Positions 17,742-28,273 of a stretch of DNA of 64,000 nt are shown piece after piece. Both the position numbers and the translations under genes were made by a program. The stretch spans positions 580,960-644,959 of the forward strand of contig NZ_KE384560.1 of NCBI RefSeq assembly GCF_000426725.1, written 5' to 3'. Every line of letters starts with the position of its first letter. Positions within the stretch are counted from its first letter, which is position 1. Origin of the DNA: Sporocytophaga myxococcoides DSM 11118 (GTDB lineage Bacteria > Bacteroidota > Bacteroidia > Cytophagales > Cytophagaceae). Under the pieces are notes generated by a model, which saw only the letters and a program-made list of their open reading frames with translations, ran no database searches and had not been told where the DNA came from.

Positions 17742-19847
17742 ATGGCACGCGATTTAAAATATACAAGAAATATAGGTATTGCTGCGCACATTGATGCTGG
17801 GAAAACCACAACAACTGAGCGTATTCTTTACTATTCGGGAGTGAGCCACAAAATAGGGGAGGTTCACGATGGTGCGGCTACTATGGACTGGATGGCGCAG
17901 GAGCAAGAAAGAGGTATTACAATTACTTCTGCTGCTACAACTGTTAACTGGAACTATAGAAATGAGAAATATCATGTGAATATCATTGATACGCCGGGTC
18001 ACGTGGATTTTACTGTTGAAGTAAACCGTTCCCTACGTGTATTGGATGGTCTTGTTTTCTTATTTAGCGCTGTAGACGGTGTTGAACCGCAATCAGAAAC
18101 GAACTGGAGACTTGCAAACAACTATAATGTTGCTCGTTTAGGTTTCGTAAATAAAATGGATAGAGCAGGTGCTGATTTCTTAAATGTATGCAAACAAGTT
18201 AAGGAAATTCTTGGCAGCCATGCTGTAGCTCTTCAGTTACCAATTGGATCTGAAGATAATTTTAGAGGTGTTGTGGATCTTGTAAACTTCCGCGGAATTG
18301 AGTGGAACGAGCATGATAAAGGTATGACATTTAAAGAAGTACCTATCCCTGCAGACATGATGGATGAAGCGGTTGAGTATAGAGAAAAATTACTTGAAGC
18401 TGTTGCTGAATTTGATGAAAAGATCATGGAGAAATATTTCGATGATCCTAATTCTATCACCGAAGCAGAAATCCTAACCGCTCTTAGAAAGGCAGTTATT
18501 GCAATGAAAGTAGTTCCAATGCTTTGTGGTTCTTCCTTTAAGAATAAAGGTGTTCAGACAATGTTGGATTATGTGATGGCATTGCTTCCTTCTCCTTTAG
18601 ATAAAGAGAGTATCAAAGGAACAGATCCAGAGACAGAAAAAGAGATTTCGCGTAAGCCGGATGAAAAAGAGCCATTTGCAGCTTTAGCTTTTAAAATCGC
18701 TACTGACCCATATGTAGGCCGTCTTTGTTTTATCAGAGCATATTCAGGAGTGTTAGAGTCTGGATCTTATGTTTATAACTCTAGATCTGAAAGTAAGGAG
18801 CGTATTTCTCGTGTATTCCAGATGCACGCAAATAAACAAAATCAAATAGAACGTTTAGGAGCAGGTGATATCGGGGCTGTAGTTGGTTTCAAAGATATTA
18901 AGACAGGAGATACACTTTGCGATGAGAAAGCGAAAATAGTGCTTGAGTCAATGACATTCCCAGAGCCAGTTATCGGTTATGCAATTGAGCCAAAAACTCA
19001 GGCAGATGTTGATAAGATGGGCATGGCTATAGCTAAACTTGTAGAAGAAGATCCTACTTTACATGTCTCTACAGACCAAGAAACTGGTCAGACGATTCTT
19101 AGAGGAATGGGTGAGCTTCACCTGGAGATTATCATCGACAGGATGAGAAGAGAGTTTAAAGTTGAAATCAATCAGGGTGCGCCTCAGGTTGCTTACAAAG
19201 AGGCTCTTACTAAGAACTTTGAACACAGAGAGGTTTACAAGAAGCAAACTGGAGGTAAAGGTAAATTTGCCGACATTAATTTTGAACTTGGGCCTAGATT
19301 GGACGATAAAACAGGTCTTGACTTTGCAAACGAAATCGTTGGTGGTGTTATTCCAAGAGAATTTATAGCTCCAATACAAAAAGGCTTTAACGATGCCATG
19401 AAAAATGGTCCTTTAGCTGGTTATCCCATAGAAGCGATGAGGGTTAGATTATTCCATGGTTCTTTCCACGATGTCGATTCTGATGCACTATCATTTGAAC
19501 TTGCTGCTAGAGGTGGTTTCAGGGAGGCTGCAAGACAGGCGGGACCTAAATTGATGGAACCTATCATGAGTGTTGAGGTAATTTGCCCAGATGAATATAT
19601 GGGATCTATTACTGGAGACTTGAATAGAAGAAGAGGACTTATGAAAGGTATGGATACTAAAGCTGGAGGTCAAGTTATTAAAGCTGATGTACCATTAAGT
19701 GAGCTATTCGGATACATAACTGACTTGAGAACTCTTTCTTCAGGTCGTGCAACAGCAACATTGACATTCTCTCATTATGAATTTGTTCCTAGTAACTTAG
19801 CAGATTCAATTATAGCAAAAGTAAAAGGAGCAGCAGTAACGAAATAA
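17742..19847 (+). CDS. fusA: translation elongation factor G
   Basis: A 701-residue five-domain GTPase driving ribosomal translocation. G1 is [15 protein letters not shown], switch [13 protein letters not shown]3 DTPGHVDF, G4 NKMD and domain IV carries the [21 protein letters not shown] segment. This is the canonical EF-G that lies with the ribosomal genes, and no truncation is seen. Co-transcribed with rpsL, rpsG and rpsJ. Confidence 0.99.
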   Translation: MARDLKYTRNIGIAAHIDAGKTTTTERILYYSGVSHKIGEVHDGAATMDWMAQEQERGITITSAATTVNWNYRNEKYHVNIIDTPGHVDFTVEVNRSLRVLDGLVFLFSAVDGVEPQSETNWRLANNYNVARLGFVNKMDRAGADFLNVCKQVKEILGSHAVALQLPIGSEDNFRGVVDLVNFRGIEWNEHDKGMTFKEVPIPADMMDEAVEYREKLLEAVAEFDEKIMEKYFDDPNSITEAEILTALRKAVIAMKVVPMLCGSSFKNKGVQTMLDYVMALLPSPLDKESIKGTDPETEKEISRKPDEKEPFAALAFKIATDPYVGRLCFIRAYSGVLESGSYVYNSRSESKERISRVFQMHANKQNQIERLGAGDIGAVVGFKDIKTGDTLCDEKAKIVLESMTFPEPVIGYAIEPKTQADVDKMGMAIAKLVEEDPTLHVSTDQETGQTILRGMGELHLEIIIDRMRREFKVEINQGAPQVAYKEALTKNFEHREVYKKQTGGKGKFADINFELGPRLDDKTGLDFANEIVGGVIPREFIAPIQKGFNDAMKNGPLAGYPIEAMRVRLFHGSFHDVDSDALSFELAARGGFREAARQAGPKLMEPIMSVEVICPDEYMGSITGDLNRRRGLMKGMDTKAGGQVIKADVPLSELFGYITDLRTLSSGRATATLTFSHYEFVPSNLADSIIAKVKGAAVTK

Positions 19848-19851
19848 TTTT

Positions 19852-20157
19852 ATGAATCAGAAGATAAGAATTAAATTAAAATCTTACGATCACAATTTGG
19901 TAGATAAATCATCTGAAAAAATTGTGAAAGCAGTAAAAGCAACTGGAGCAGTTGTAAGTGGACCAATTCCTCTTCCAACAGAAAAAGAAATTTTTACTGT
20001 TTTGAGATCTCCTCACGTGAGTAAGAAGTCTCGTGAGCAATTTCAACTTTGCACCTACAAAAGACTTGTTGATATTTATTCAACTAGCACAAAAACTGTA
20101 GATGCTTTGATGAAATTAGAGTTGCCAAGTGGAGTTGATGTTGAAATCAAAGTCTGA
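19852..20157 (+). CDS. rpsJ: 30S ribosomal protein S10
   Basis: A 101-residue S10, which in other bacteria also acts as the NusE antitermination factor. The family hallmark [17 protein letters not shown] is at the N-terminus, with [20 protein letters not shown] and [15 protein letters not shown] following. It begins 4 bases after fusA and is the last gene before a strong terminator. It is therefore transcriptionally tied to the str group and separated from rplC. Confidence 0.99.
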   Translation: MNQKIRIKLKSYDHNLVDKSSEKIVKAVKATGAVVSGPIPLPTEKEIFTVLRSPHVSKKSREQFQLCTYKRLVDIYSTSTKTVDALMKLELPSGVDVEIKV

Positions 20158-20177
20158 TTTGATATAGAAGGTACTAC

Positions 20178-20214
20178 AAAAAGGACCAATAATAATAATA
20201 TTGGTCTTTTTTTT
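20178..20214 (+). terminator. intrinsic terminator after rpsJ
   Basis: A GACCAAT(A)/(T)ATTGGTC stem with a 7-base AT loop, an A tract before it and eight T residues after it, placed 20 bases past the rpsJ stop. It should end most str-operon transcripts before rplC. Confidence 0.88.
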
Positions 20215-20255
20215 CCCCTCCAATACCCATTTTTAAAAATATTGTTCAAAACAAA

Positions 20256-20286
20256 TTTGCTGGGAATTTAAATTTTGTTAACTTTG
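20256..20286 (+). promoter_or_regulatory. promoter of the S10/spc operon (rplC)
   Basis: TTTG at 20256-20259, a 19-base spacer, TAACTTTG at 20279-20286: consensus boxes with the same spacing as the rpsL promoter. The leader to the rplC ATG is about 67 bases, long enough for a regulatory structure, although no strong fold was recognised by eye. Confidence 0.85.
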
Positions 20287-20357
20287 CAGTCCGTTTTTAG
20301 AAATACTAACAAGTTAACGGAAAGAGTCCTTAGATTAAGAAATAAAGCGACAAGAAA

Positions 20358-20975
20358 ATGTCAGGGATTATAGGTAAAAAAATAGGCATGACAAGCATCT
20401 TCCAAGATGGTAAATCAATCGGAGTTACCTTGGTGGAAGCAGGACCTTGTGTGGTAACTCAGGTTAAAACTATCGAAAAAGATGGTTATACTGCAGTTCA
20501 ATTAGCATATGGAGATAAAAAGGAAAAAAATACTCCAGCTGCTTTGTTAGGACATTTTAAAAAAGCAGGAGCTACGCCTAAAAGTAAATTAGTCGAGTTT
20601 AAAGAATTTGAAAAGGCTTTAAATCTAGGAGATTCAATAGCAGTTGCAGATGTTTTCGTTGAGGGAGACTTTGTTGATGCTATTGGAACATCAAAAGGTA
20701 AAGGTTTTCAAGGTGTTGTTAAACGTCACGGCTTTTCAGGAGTTGGAGGACAAACTCACGGTCAACATAACAGACAGAGACACCCAGGTTCTGTTGGTGC
20801 ATGTTCTTTCCCTTCTAGAGTATTCAAAGGTATGAGAATGGCAGGTAGAACAGGAGGAGATAGAGTAAAAATTCAAAACCTTAGAATAGAAAAAATTTAT
20901 CCGGAGAAAAACCTACTATTAGTTAGTGGTTCAATTCCCGGCGCTAAAAATTCATTCGTAATTCTGGAGAAATAA
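20358..20975 (+). CDS. rplC: 50S ribosomal protein L3
   Basis: A 205-residue L3 beginning [15 protein letters not shown], with the loop reaching the peptidyl transferase centre ([20 protein letters not shown]) and the conserved [13 protein letters not shown]. First gene of the second ribosomal transcription unit and 2 bases before rplD. Confidence 0.99.
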   Translation: MSGIIGKKIGMTSIFQDGKSIGVTLVEAGPCVVTQVKTIEKDGYTAVQLAYGDKKEKNTPAALLGHFKKAGATPKSKLVEFKEFEKALNLGDSIAVADVFVEGDFVDAIGTSKGKGFQGVVKRHGFSGVGGQTHGQHNRQRHPGSVGACSFPSRVFKGMRMAGRTGGDRVKIQNLRIEKIYPEKNLLLVSGSIPGAKNSFVILEK

Positions 20976-20977
20976 CA

Positions 20978-21604
20978 ATGGAACTTTCTGTAGTAAATAA
21001 TAAAGGAAAAGATACTGGTAGAAAAGTTGTTTTATCAGATGATATATTCGCAACAGAGATCAATGATCACGCAATATATTTAGATGTTAAGCAATTTCTA
21101 GCAAATCAACGTCAAGGAACGCATAAGGCAAAAGAAAGAGCCGAAGTAGCATTCTCAACAAAAAAGCTGAAAAAGCAAAAAGGTACTGGTGGAGCAAGAG
21201 CAGGAAGTAGAAAATCTCCTGTATTTGTTGGAGGAGGTACTATATTCGGACCAAGACCAAGAGATTACAGATTTAAGCTGAATAAAAAGCTAAAAACGCT
21301 TGCTAGAAGATCTGCATTGACTTATAAAGCTAAATCAAATAATATTTCAGTATTAGAAAACTTATCTTTTGATAAGCCTAAAACTAAAGTATACATTGAC
21401 CTACTTAAAAATCTTAGCTTAAGCGACAAGAAAACGCTTTTAGTTCTTGGTGATACAAACAAGAATGTATTTTTGTCAAGCAGAAATTTGAAAAATGCTA
21501 AAGTTATAACTTTTGATCAACTGAAAACATTTGATGTTCTTAAGGCTGATAAGGTTGTACTTGCAGAGGGTTCAGTTGCAAAATTAGAAGAATTACTGGG
21601 TTAA
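20978..21604 (+). CDS. rplD: 50S ribosomal protein L4
   Basis: A 208-residue L4. The extended tunnel loop is [20 protein letters not shown] followed by [21 protein letters not shown] and [15 protein letters not shown]. In enterobacteria L4 represses its own operon; whether it does so here cannot be read from the sequence. Confidence 0.99.
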   Translation: MELSVVNNKGKDTGRKVVLSDDIFATEINDHAIYLDVKQFLANQRQGTHKAKERAEVAFSTKKLKKQKGTGGARAGSRKSPVFVGGGTIFGPRPRDYRFKLNKKLKTLARRSALTYKAKSNNISVLENLSFDKPKTKVYIDLLKNLSLSDKKTLLVLGDTNKNVFLSSRNLKNAKVITFDQLKTFDVLKADKVVLAEGSVAKLEELLG

Positions 21605-21605
21605 T

Positions 21606-21896
21606 ATGAAAAATATTTTAATTAAACCCCTTGTAACTGAAAAGGTTACAGTCCTTAATGAAAAAGGAAAATACGGGTTTGTTGTAGATAAATCTGCTAA
21701 TAAGATCCAGATTAAGCAGGCTGTTGAGAAACAGTACGGTGTGAATGTTGAAGAAGTTAAAACATTAATCGCACCTGGAAAGAAGAAAACTAGATATACC
21801 AAAGCTGGAATAATGGCAGGTAAAACTTCTTCTTATAAAAAGGCAATTATTAAAGTTGCCGAAGGTGAAATTATTGATTTTTACGGAGGACTATAG
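21606..21896 (+). CDS. rplW: 50S ribosomal protein L23
   Basis: A 96-residue L23, part of the tunnel exit and the docking site for trigger factor and SRP. It begins with KNILIKPLVTEKVTVLNEKG and contains KYGFVVDKSANKIQIKQAVE and the basic loop PGKKKTRYTK. It starts one base after the rplD stop. Confidence 0.99.
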   Translation: MKNILIKPLVTEKVTVLNEKGKYGFVVDKSANKIQIKQAVEKQYGVNVEEVKTLIAPGKKKTRYTKAGIMAGKTSSYKKAIIKVAEGEIIDFYGGL

Positions 21897-21908
21897 AATT
21901 TAATCAAG

Positions 21909-22730
21909 ATGGCTGTTAAAAAATTCAGACCCATAACTCCAGGAACTAGATTCAAAGTCGGTTCTACTTTCGATGAGATTACATCAGATGTTCCTGAAAA
22001 GTCACTTTTAACTTCGGTTAAAAGAAGTGGAGGTAGAAATAACTCCGGAAAGATGACCATGAGATACATTGGAGGTGGTCATAAAAAGCAATATCGTATT
22101 ATTGATTTTAAAAGGGATAAAAATAATATTCCAGCAACTGTAAAGTCTATTGAATACGATCCAAACAGAAGTGCAAGAATTGCTCTACTTTATTATGCTG
22201 ACGGAGAGAAAAGATACATTCTTGCTCCAGATGGATTAAAAGTTGGAACAAAGGTAGTTTCTGGAAAAGGAATCGCACCAGAGATAGGAAATAGTTTAGC
22301 TCTTTCAGATATTCCGTTAGGTACTATAATACATAATGTAGAGCTAAAAAAAGGTAAAGGTGGAGCTTTAGCGAGAAGTGCAGGTACTTATGCTCAATTA
22401 GTTGCTAGAGATGGAAAATATGCAACTGTAAAACTTCCATCTGGCGAAATGAGACTAGTTCTTGCTGATTGCGTAGCAACTGTAGGCTCAGTTTCTAATC
22501 AGGATCACATGAATCTTACAGCTGGTAAAGCAGGTAGATCAAGATGGTTGGGGGTTAGACCTAGAACTAGAGGTGTTGCAATGAACCCTGTTGATCACCC
22601 TATGGGAGGTGGTGAAGGTAGAGCTTCAGGAGGTCATCCAAGATCAAGAAAAGGACTTTTAGCTAAAGGCAAAAAGACTAGAAATAATAATAAATATTCC
22701 AAGGATCTAATTGTTTCAAGGAGAAAATAA
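21909..22730 (+). CDS. rplB: 50S ribosomal protein L2
   Basis: A 273-residue L2 with [20 protein letters not shown], the [13 protein letters not shown] segment and the peptidyl-transferase region [20 protein letters not shown], which holds the conserved histidine. Normal length for the family. Confidence 0.99.
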   Translation: MAVKKFRPITPGTRFKVGSTFDEITSDVPEKSLLTSVKRSGGRNNSGKMTMRYIGGGHKKQYRIIDFKRDKNNIPATVKSIEYDPNRSARIALLYYADGEKRYILAPDGLKVGTKVVSGKGIAPEIGNSLALSDIPLGTIIHNVELKKGKGGALARSAGTYAQLVARDGKYATVKLPSGEMRLVLADCVATVGSVSNQDHMNLTAGKAGRSRWLGVRPRTRGVAMNPVDHPMGGGEGRASGGHPRSRKGLLAKGKKTRNNNKYSKDLIVSRRK

Positions 22731-22740
22731 AGGCTAAACG

Positions 22741-23019
22741 ATGGGACGTTCTCTAAAAAAAGGGCCATATATTGATTTTCGTCTGGATAAGAAAGTTCAG
22801 ACTATGAATGAATCAGGTAAAAAATCAGTAATCAAAACTTGGTCTCGTAGATCAATGATTTCTCCTGATTTTGTAGGCCATACATTTGCAGTTCATAACG
22901 GTAATAAATTTATTCCTGTGTATGTAACAGAAAATATGGTAGGACACAAGCTGGGTGAATTTGCACCTACTCGTAACTTTAGAGGTCACACAGCGAAAAA
23001 AGACAAAGGTAAAAAATAA
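22741..23019 (+). CDS. rpsS: 30S ribosomal protein S19
   Basis: A 92-residue S19: [39 protein letters not shown] and the terminal [20 protein letters not shown]. Two bases before rplV. Confidence 0.99.
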   Translation: MGRSLKKGPYIDFRLDKKVQTMNESGKKSVIKTWSRRSMISPDFVGHTFAVHNGNKFIPVYVTENMVGHKLGEFAPTRNFRGHTAKKDKGKK

Positions 23020-23021
23020 TT

Positions 23022-23594
23022 ATGGAAGCAGCTGTTAAACAAAGAAGATCTGTAGTTAAAAAGAAAAAGAAAGAAGCAGCTTTAAAAGCTTCTTTTGATG
23101 GATCTGTAGTTGCGAAACTACGCAATGTTCCAACATCTCCAAGAAAGATGAGATTAGTTGCTGACTTAGTTAGGGGTATTAAAGCAAACGCAGCTTTAGC
23201 AATGCTAAAATATCAGCCTCAGTCTGGTGCTAAGAAAATAGAGAAATTATTATTATCAGCTATTTCTGACTGGCAAATCAAATATCCTAATGAAAGACTT
23301 GAAGACGCTGATCTTGTAATAAAGGATATATTTGTTGATGGTGGAAGAATACTTAAAAGATTACGTCCCGCACCACAAGGAAGAGCTCACAGAGTTAGAA
23401 AAAGATCTAACCACATAACACTAGTATTAGCTAGCCTTAATGGAGTTTCTGCTCCATTATCAGAAGTTAAAAAAGAAGAGACTAAGTCTAAATCTGTTGA
23501 AGGAGGGAAGAAAGAGGCGAAGGCAAAATCTCCGAAAGCTAAAAGTACGGCAAAAACAGAAGTTAAAAAAGCTACCAAAAAATCCGAAAAGTAA
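23022..23594 (+). CDS. rplV: 50S ribosomal protein L22 with extended termini
   Basis: A 190-residue L22, clearly longer than the usual 110-130. The conserved core (about residues 28-140) includes RNVPTSPRKMRLVADLVRG, the tunnel hairpin GRILKRLRPAPQGRAHRVRK and RSNHITLVL. It is preceded by about 27 basic residues (many Lys/Ala) and followed by about 45 residues of Lys/Ala/Ser/Glu low complexity. Such tails would extend outside the tunnel wall region. The ATG two bases after rpsS fits the operon spacing, so the N-terminal extension is probably real, although a later start cannot be excluded. Confidence 0.96.
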   Translation: MEAAVKQRRSVVKKKKKEAALKASFDGSVVAKLRNVPTSPRKMRLVADLVRGIKANAALAMLKYQPQSGAKKIEKLLLSAISDWQIKYPNERLEDADLVIKDIFVDGGRILKRLRPAPQGRAHRVRKRSNHITLVLASLNGVSAPLSEVKKEETKSKSVEGGKKEAKAKSPKAKSTAKTEVKKATKKSEK

Positions 23595-23600
23595 TAAACA

Positions 23601-24353
23601 ATGGGACAAAAAGTTAACCCTACTGGCTTTAGATTAGGAATCGTAAAAGGATGGGATTCTAATTGGTATGGAGGAAAAACCTTCTCTGATAAATTGGTTG
23701 AAGACGAAAAAATCAGAAAATATGTTTTTGCCAGAATTCCAAAAGGTGGTATTGCTAAAATTATCATCGAAAGAACTCTTAAAAGAATTACTCTAACAAT
23801 AAATACAGCTCGTCCAGGTGTTGTCATAGGTAAAGGTGGTGCTGAAGTTGACAAAATTAAAGAAGAGTTGAAAAAAGTTACTGGTAAAGATGTTCAGATC
23901 AATATTTTTGAAATCAAAAGACCAGAACTTGATGCTAAACTTGTGGGAGAATCAATAGCTCAGCAATTGCAAGCTAGAATTTCTTATAGAAGAGCTATGA
24001 AACAAGCGATAGCTTCAACTATGAGAGTTGGTGCACAAGGTATTAAGATAAAATTAGGTGGACGTTTAGGCGGTGCCGAAATGGCCCGTAATGAACAATA
24101 TAAAGAAGGTAGAATCCCTCTTCATACATTAAGAGCTGATATTGATTATGCTGTCTCTGAAGCGTTGACAGTATATGGTAAGATTGGTATTAAAGTATGG
24201 ATCTTCAAAGGTGAAGTTTTTGGAAAAAGGGATTTGTCTCCTAATGTAGGTCTTGCAAGTACATCTGCAAATGCCCCTGCTGAAGGTGGAGCTCCACAAA
24301 ATAGAGGTGGAAAGAAAAAGTCCGAAGGTGGACCAAAAAGAAAAAGAAAATAA
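23601..24353 (+). CDS. rpsC: 30S ribosomal protein S3
   Basis: A 250-residue S3 with the KH domain loop [18 protein letters not shown] and the mRNA-entry region [20 protein letters not shown]. It ends in a Gly/Ala/Lys tail of about 30 residues after the conserved [11 protein letters not shown], which is longer than in enterobacteria. L22 precedes it by 6 bases. Confidence 0.99.
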   Translation: MGQKVNPTGFRLGIVKGWDSNWYGGKTFSDKLVEDEKIRKYVFARIPKGGIAKIIIERTLKRITLTINTARPGVVIGKGGAEVDKIKEELKKVTGKDVQINIFEIKRPELDAKLVGESIAQQLQARISYRRAMKQAIASTMRVGAQGIKIKLGGRLGGAEMARNEQYKEGRIPLHTLRADIDYAVSEALTVYGKIGIKVWIFKGEVFGKRDLSPNVGLASTSANAPAEGGAPQNRGGKKKSEGGPKRKRK

Positions 24354-24412
24354 CAAGAGGTTTTTACTGCAATAGTAAAGAGTTGGTTAGGCAACTGTAA
24401 AAGTTTAAAAGA

Positions 24413-24832
24413 ATGTTACAGCCAAAAAGAACAAAATTTAGGAAGCAACAAAAGGGTAGAAACAGAGGGATTGCGACAAGAGGTTTTAGTATAGAATTTG
24501 GATCTTTCGCTATCAAGGCTCTGGAGCCTGGTATGATAACCAGCCGTCAGTTAGAGGCTGCTCGTATTGCTATGACTAGAGCAATGAAAAGAGAAGGACA
24601 AGTTTGGATTAGAATTTTTCCAGATAAGCCAATAACTAAGAAGCCTGCTGAGGTTCGTATGGGTAAAGGTAAAGGAGCTCCTGAATATTGGGTGGCTGTG
24701 ATTAAGCCGGGAACGATTCTTTTTGAATCAACAGGTATTTCGAAAGAAACTGCTATGGAGTCTCTAAGACTTGCTGCACAAAAATTACCAGTAAAAACTA
24801 AATTTGTTGTTCGTCCAGATTACGAAGGTTAA
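24413..24832 (+). CDS. rplP: 50S ribosomal protein L16
   Basis: A 139-residue L16: [19 protein letters not shown], the [20 protein letters not shown] stretch and [18 protein letters not shown]. The 59-base gap from rpsC is the largest in this part of the operon and shows no recognisable promoter or terminator. Confidence 0.99.
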   Translation: MLQPKRTKFRKQQKGRNRGIATRGFSIEFGSFAIKALEPGMITSRQLEAARIAMTRAMKREGQVWIRIFPDKPITKKPAEVRMGKGKGAPEYWVAVIKPGTILFESTGISKETAMESLRLAAQKLPVKTKFVVRPDYEG

Positions 24833-24836
24833 TTCA

Positions 24837-25034
24837 ATGAAAACTTCTGATATAAAATCTCTAAACGCTGCTGATTTAAAGAGTAGAATCTCTGCAGAGC
24901 AAGAGGCTCTTGCAAAATTAAAATTTGCACACGCTATTTCTCCAATTGAAAATCCTATGAAGATTAGGGAAGCAAAAAAAGTAATAGCTCGTCTTCAGAC
25001 AGCTTTGAGTGAAAAGGTTAAATCCAAATCCTAA
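24837..25034 (+). CDS. rpmC: 50S ribosomal protein L29
   Basis: A 65-residue coiled-coil protein at the tunnel exit: MKTSDIKSLNAADLKSRISA with IENPMKIREAKKVIARLQT. The open frame extends 33 bases upstream into rplP, but the ATG at 24837, four bases after the L16 stop, gives the normal L29 N-terminus. Confidence 0.98.
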   Translation: MKTSDIKSLNAADLKSRISAEQEALAKLKFAHAISPIENPMKIREAKKVIARLQTALSEKVKSKS

Positions 25035-25047
25035 TCTTTAGATTATT

Positions 25048-25305
25048 ATGGAGCAAAGAAATTTTAGAAAAGAGAGAGTTGGTAAAGTCGTTAGTAATAA
25101 AATGACAAAATCAATTACAGTAGCTGTAGAAAGAAAAGTTAAGCATGCTAAATATGGTAAGTTTCTTAATAAGACTACCAAATTTATGGCTCATGACGAA
25201 AAAAATGAGTGCGGTATCGGTGATACCGTAAAGATCATGGAAACTCGTCCGCTGAGCAAATTGAAAAGATGGAGATTAGTTGAAATTATTGAAAAGGCGA
25301 AATAA
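25048..25305 (+). CDS. rpsQ: 30S ribosomal protein S17
   Basis: An 85-residue OB-fold protein: [59 protein letters not shown]. Two bases before rplN. Confidence 0.99.
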   Translation: MEQRNFRKERVGKVVSNKMTKSITVAVERKVKHAKYGKFLNKTTKFMAHDEKNECGIGDTVKIMETRPLSKLKRWRLVEIIEKAK

Positions 25306-25307
25306 CC

Positions 25308-25676
25308 ATGATACAGCAGGAATCAAGATTAAATGTAGCTGATAATAGCGGAGCTAAAGAGGTTTTAGTTATTAGAGTTTTAGGTGGAACAAAGAAAAAA
25401 TATGCTTCCATTGGCGATAAAGTAGTAGTAACTGTGAAGCATGCACTTTCGTCTAGCAACTTAAAAAAAGGAACAGTTTCTAAAGCTGTTATAGTTAGAA
25501 CAAAGAAAGAAGTGAGAAGAGTGGATGGTTCTTACATAAGATTCTCAGATAATGCAGTTGTTTTATTAAACAACAATGACGAGCCTAGAGGAACTCGTAT
25601 CTTCGGGCCTGTCGCAAGAGAACTTAGAGAGAAACAGTTTATGAAGATTGTATCACTTGCTCCTGAAGTATTATAA
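25308..25676 (+). CDS. rplN: 50S ribosomal protein L14
   Basis: A 122-residue L14: [39 protein letters not shown] and the C-terminal [23 protein letters not shown]-type end. L14 is the binding partner of RsfS, whose gene is at the left of this window. Confidence 0.99.
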   Translation: MIQQESRLNVADNSGAKEVLVIRVLGGTKKKYASIGDKVVVTVKHALSSSNLKKGTVSKAVIVRTKKEVRRVDGSYIRFSDNAVVLLNNNDEPRGTRIFGPVARELREKQFMKIVSLAPEVL

Positions 25677-25680
25677 TATT

Positions 25681-26010
25681 ATGGCAACTACAAATAAAAA
25701 ATTACATATAAAAGCAGGTGATACTGTAAAAGTTATTGCTGGCGATTTTCGAGGTAAAACAGGAACAGTTAAAGGAGTTGATGTTGCTGGAAATAAGGCT
25801 ATCGTTGAAGGCCTTAATATGGTGACAAAGCACACAAAGCCAACTGCTACGAATCCCAATGGAGGAATTGTAAAAAAAGAGGCTCCTATTCATGTAAGTA
25901 ACCTAATGGTTGTAGATTCTAAAGGAACAGCTTCAAGAATAGGCAGAAAGTTAGATTCAAAAGGTAAGCTTCAGAGATATTCAAAGAAAACTGGAGACAT
26001 AATAAAGTAA
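25681..26010 (+). CDS. rplX: 50S ribosomal protein L24
   Basis: A 109-residue KOW-domain protein: [20 protein letters not shown], then [20 protein letters not shown]. The ATG at 25681, four bases after L14, is preferred over an in-frame codon within rplN because it starts the usual basic N-terminus. Confidence 0.98.
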   Translation: MATTNKKLHIKAGDTVKVIAGDFRGKTGTVKGVDVAGNKAIVEGLNMVTKHTKPTATNPNGGIVKKEAPIHVSNLMVVDSKGTASRIGRKLDSKGKLQRYSKKTGDIIK

Positions 26011-26014
26011 GGAT

Positions 26015-26569
26015 ATGGCTATTCCAAGACTAAAGGATAAATACAACAAAGAGATTGTTGCTCAATTAAGAAGCAAATTTCAGTATAAATCTCAGATGCA
26101 GGTTCCAAAATTGACAAAGATTGTTGTTAATAAAGGAATGGGAGCTGCTGTTTCAGATAAGAAAATTGTTGATGTTGGAGTTGAAGAGTTAACAACAATT
26201 ACTGGTCAGAAAGCTCTAGCTACAAAATCTAAAAAAGCTATCTCTAATTTTAAACTAAGAGAAAATATGCCAATTGGAGCAAAAGTTACTCTACGTGGAG
26301 ATAGAATGTATGAATTCATGGATAGACTTATGTCGATTGCTTTACCAAGGGTTCGTGACTTTAGAGGAATTAGTGATAAAGGATTTGATGGCAAAGGGAA
26401 CTATACATTAGGAGTTAAAGAACAAATTATATTCCCTGAGATTAGTATTGACAAAGTAAGTAAAATTTCTGGTATGGATATTACTTTTGTTACTACAGCA
26501 AATACAGACGAAGAAAGTCTGGAGTTATTAAAATCATTCGGTCTACCTTTCGCAGGACAGAAAAAATAA
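26015..26569 (+). CDS. rplE: 50S ribosomal protein L5
   Basis: A 184-residue 5S rRNA-binding protein: [36 protein letters not shown], the P-site loop region [20 protein letters not shown] and [20 protein letters not shown]. Canonical length. Confidence 0.99.
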   Translation: MAIPRLKDKYNKEIVAQLRSKFQYKSQMQVPKLTKIVVNKGMGAAVSDKKIVDVGVEELTTITGQKALATKSKKAISNFKLRENMPIGAKVTLRGDRMYEFMDRLMSIALPRVRDFRGISDKGFDGKGNYTLGVKEQIIFPEISIDKVSKISGMDITFVTTANTDEESLELLKSFGLPFAGQKK

Positions 26570-26574
26570 TTGAA

Positions 26575-26844
26575 ATGGCAAAAGAATCAGTAAAAGCTAG
26601 AGAAAGAAAGAGAATCAAACTCGTAGCTAAATACGCTAAAAAAAGAGAAGAACTTAAAGCTAACGGTGATTTTTTAGGTCTAGATAAGTTACCTAGAAAT
26701 TCTTCAAAGGTAAGATTACACAATAGATGTAAATTAACTGGAAGACCAAGAGGCTATATGAGAAAGTTTGGTATCTCAAGGGTTACATTTAGGGAAATGG
26801 CTTCTGCCGGTAAAATTCCAGGAGTAACTAAAGCAAGCTGGTAA
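26575..26844 (+). CDS. rpsN: 30S ribosomal protein S14 (zinc-free form)
   Basis: An 89-residue S14 of the longer C-minus type: [19 protein letters not shown], then [20 protein letters not shown] and the terminal GVTKASW. The CxxC pairs of the short zinc form are absent (a single cysteine remains), as is usual in Bacteroidota. Followed by the only sizeable gap in the spc block. Confidence 0.98.
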   Translation: MAKESVKARERKRIKLVAKYAKKREELKANGDFLGLDKLPRNSSKVRLHNRCKLTGRPRGYMRKFGISRVTFREMASAGKIPGVTKASW

Positions 26845-26854
26845 TTTTTTAATA

Positions 26855-26910
26855 AAGATTTTCTTTTTCAAAAAATCTTCTTAAATTTGCAGCCCTGATT
26901 CGGGGCTTTT
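26855..26910 (+). promoter_or_regulatory. two hairpins and a promoter box between rpsN and rpsH
   Basis: This is a 94-base gap inside an otherwise tightly packed operon. First, an 8-base AT-rich stem (26855-26862 with 26872-26879). Then TAAATTTG at 26882-26889, an exact -7 box continuing as TTTGCA, as at the rplC promoter. Then AGCCC/GGGGCT at 26891-26907 followed by TTTTAATTTT, like a weak intrinsic terminator. The -33 position is only TTTT. It may work as an internal promoter, an attenuator for read-through, or both. Confidence 0.55.
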
Positions 26911-26938
26911 AATTTTAATATATAAAGAAAAGTTTAAA

Positions 26939-27331
26939 ATGGATCCTATCGCAGATTATTTAACAAGATTGAGAAACGCTATTAAGGCGAATCATAGGAT
27001 AGTTGAGGTTCCTGCTTCAAATATAAAGAAAGAGATAACCAAAGTACTCTTTGACAAAGGTTATATCCAGAATTATAAATTTGAGGACGATGATAAGCAA
27101 GGAAAAATAAAAATTGCTTTAAAATATAACCCTCTAACTAAACAATCTGCAATTGTTAAAATAGAGAGAATAAGTTCTCCAGGATTAAGAAAGTATTCTA
27201 AATCAGCAACTTTGCCAAGAGTTTTAAATGGCTTAGGTATTGCAATTTTATCTACCTCTAGAGGTGTAATTACCGATAAGGAAGCTAGAGAATTAAATAT
27301 TGGTGGTGAAGTACTTTGTTATATTTATTAA
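26939..27331 (+). CDS. rpsH: 30S ribosomal protein S8
   Basis: A 130-residue S8: [40 protein letters not shown] and [17 protein letters not shown] followed by GGEVLCYIY. In E. coli S8 represses the spc operon; the structured gap just upstream makes this the likeliest local control point, but that is inference. Confidence 0.99.
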   Translation: MDPIADYLTRLRNAIKANHRIVEVPASNIKKEITKVLFDKGYIQNYKFEDDDKQGKIKIALKYNPLTKQSAIVKIERISSPGLRKYSKSATLPRVLNGLGIAILSTSRGVITDKEARELNIGGEVLCYIY

Positions 27332-27348
27332 TATTATAAAAAAATAAT

Positions 27349-27903
27349 ATGTCAAGGATTGGAAAAAAACCAATTGCAATACCTGCTAAGGTTGAAGTAA
27401 AAGTTGGTTCTGGAAATTTGGTAGAAATTAAAGGTCCGAAAGGGACTTTAGTTCAAGCTGTTGACTTAGATATTAAAGTATCTGTAGAAGGATCCAATTT
27501 AAATGTTGAAAGACCTACAGATCAAAAGAGACATAAAGCTTTACATGGCTTGTATAGATCATTGCTTAGTAACATGGTACTTGGAGTAAGTGAAGGTTAC
27601 AAAATTGATCTAGAATTGGTTGGGGTAGGTTATAAAGCTACGTCTACAGGTTCAGTTTTAGAATTAAGCTTAGGATATTCCCACAATATATTTGTCGCGT
27701 TACCTAAAGAAGTTGCTGTAAAAACATTAACTGAAAAAGGTAAAAATCCAATAGTAACCTTGGAATCAATTGATAAACAATTGATAGGACAAGTGGCTGC
27801 AAAAATTCGTTCACTGAGAAAAGTTGAACCATACAAAGGTAAAGGTATCAGATTTGTTAACGAAGTTGTTAGACGTAAAGCTGGTAAAACTGCTGCTAAA
27901 TAA
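27349..27903 (+). CDS. rplF: 50S ribosomal protein L6
   Basis: A 184-residue L6 with two similar domains: [19 protein letters not shown] at the start and the C-terminal signature [20 protein letters not shown]. Confidence 0.99.
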   Translation: MSRIGKKPIAIPAKVEVKVGSGNLVEIKGPKGTLVQAVDLDIKVSVEGSNLNVERPTDQKRHKALHGLYRSLLSNMVLGVSEGYKIDLELVGVGYKATSTGSVLELSLGYSHNIFVALPKEVAVKTLTEKGKNPIVTLESIDKQLIGQVAAKIRSLRKVEPYKGKGIRFVNEVVRRKAGKTAAK

Positions 27904-27917
27904 TAAATTGTTTTAAG

Positions 27918-28268
27918 ATGGCTACTAAAAAAGATTTAAGAAGACTGAGGATAAAGAGAAGTATCAGAAAGAAAATTTCTGGTACAGGGGTTAAGCCAAG
28001 ACTCTCAGTTTTTAGAAGCAATACAGGTATATACGCTCAAATTATAGATGATATAGCAGGAAAAACAATTATCAGTGCATCCTCTGTAGAGCTAAAATCC
28101 CAAAAAGGAACTAAATCAGAACTTTCAAAAAGTGTTGGTTTAAAGATTGCTGAGAAAGCAAAAAGTAATGGTATTTCAGAAGTAGTATTTGATAGAGGTG
28201 GATATCTTTATCATGGTAGAGTCAAAGCTTTAGCTGAAGGTGCTAGAGAGGGAGGCCTTAAATTTTAA
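27918..28268 (+). CDS. rplR: 50S ribosomal protein L18
   Basis: A 116-residue 5S rRNA-binding protein: [38 protein letters not shown] and [20 protein letters not shown]. Six bases before rpsE. Confidence 0.99.
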   Translation: MATKKDLRRLRIKRSIRKKISGTGVKPRLSVFRSNTGIYAQIIDDIAGKTIISASSVELKSQKGTKSELSKSVGLKIAEKAKSNGISEVVFDRGGYLYHGRVKALAEGAREGGLKF

Positions 28269-28273
28269 TCGAT

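Noticed and set aside
23387-23854. A 155-codon minus-strand frame across rplV and rpsC
   Set aside because: Antisense to two conserved ribosomal genes, with no start context or homology.
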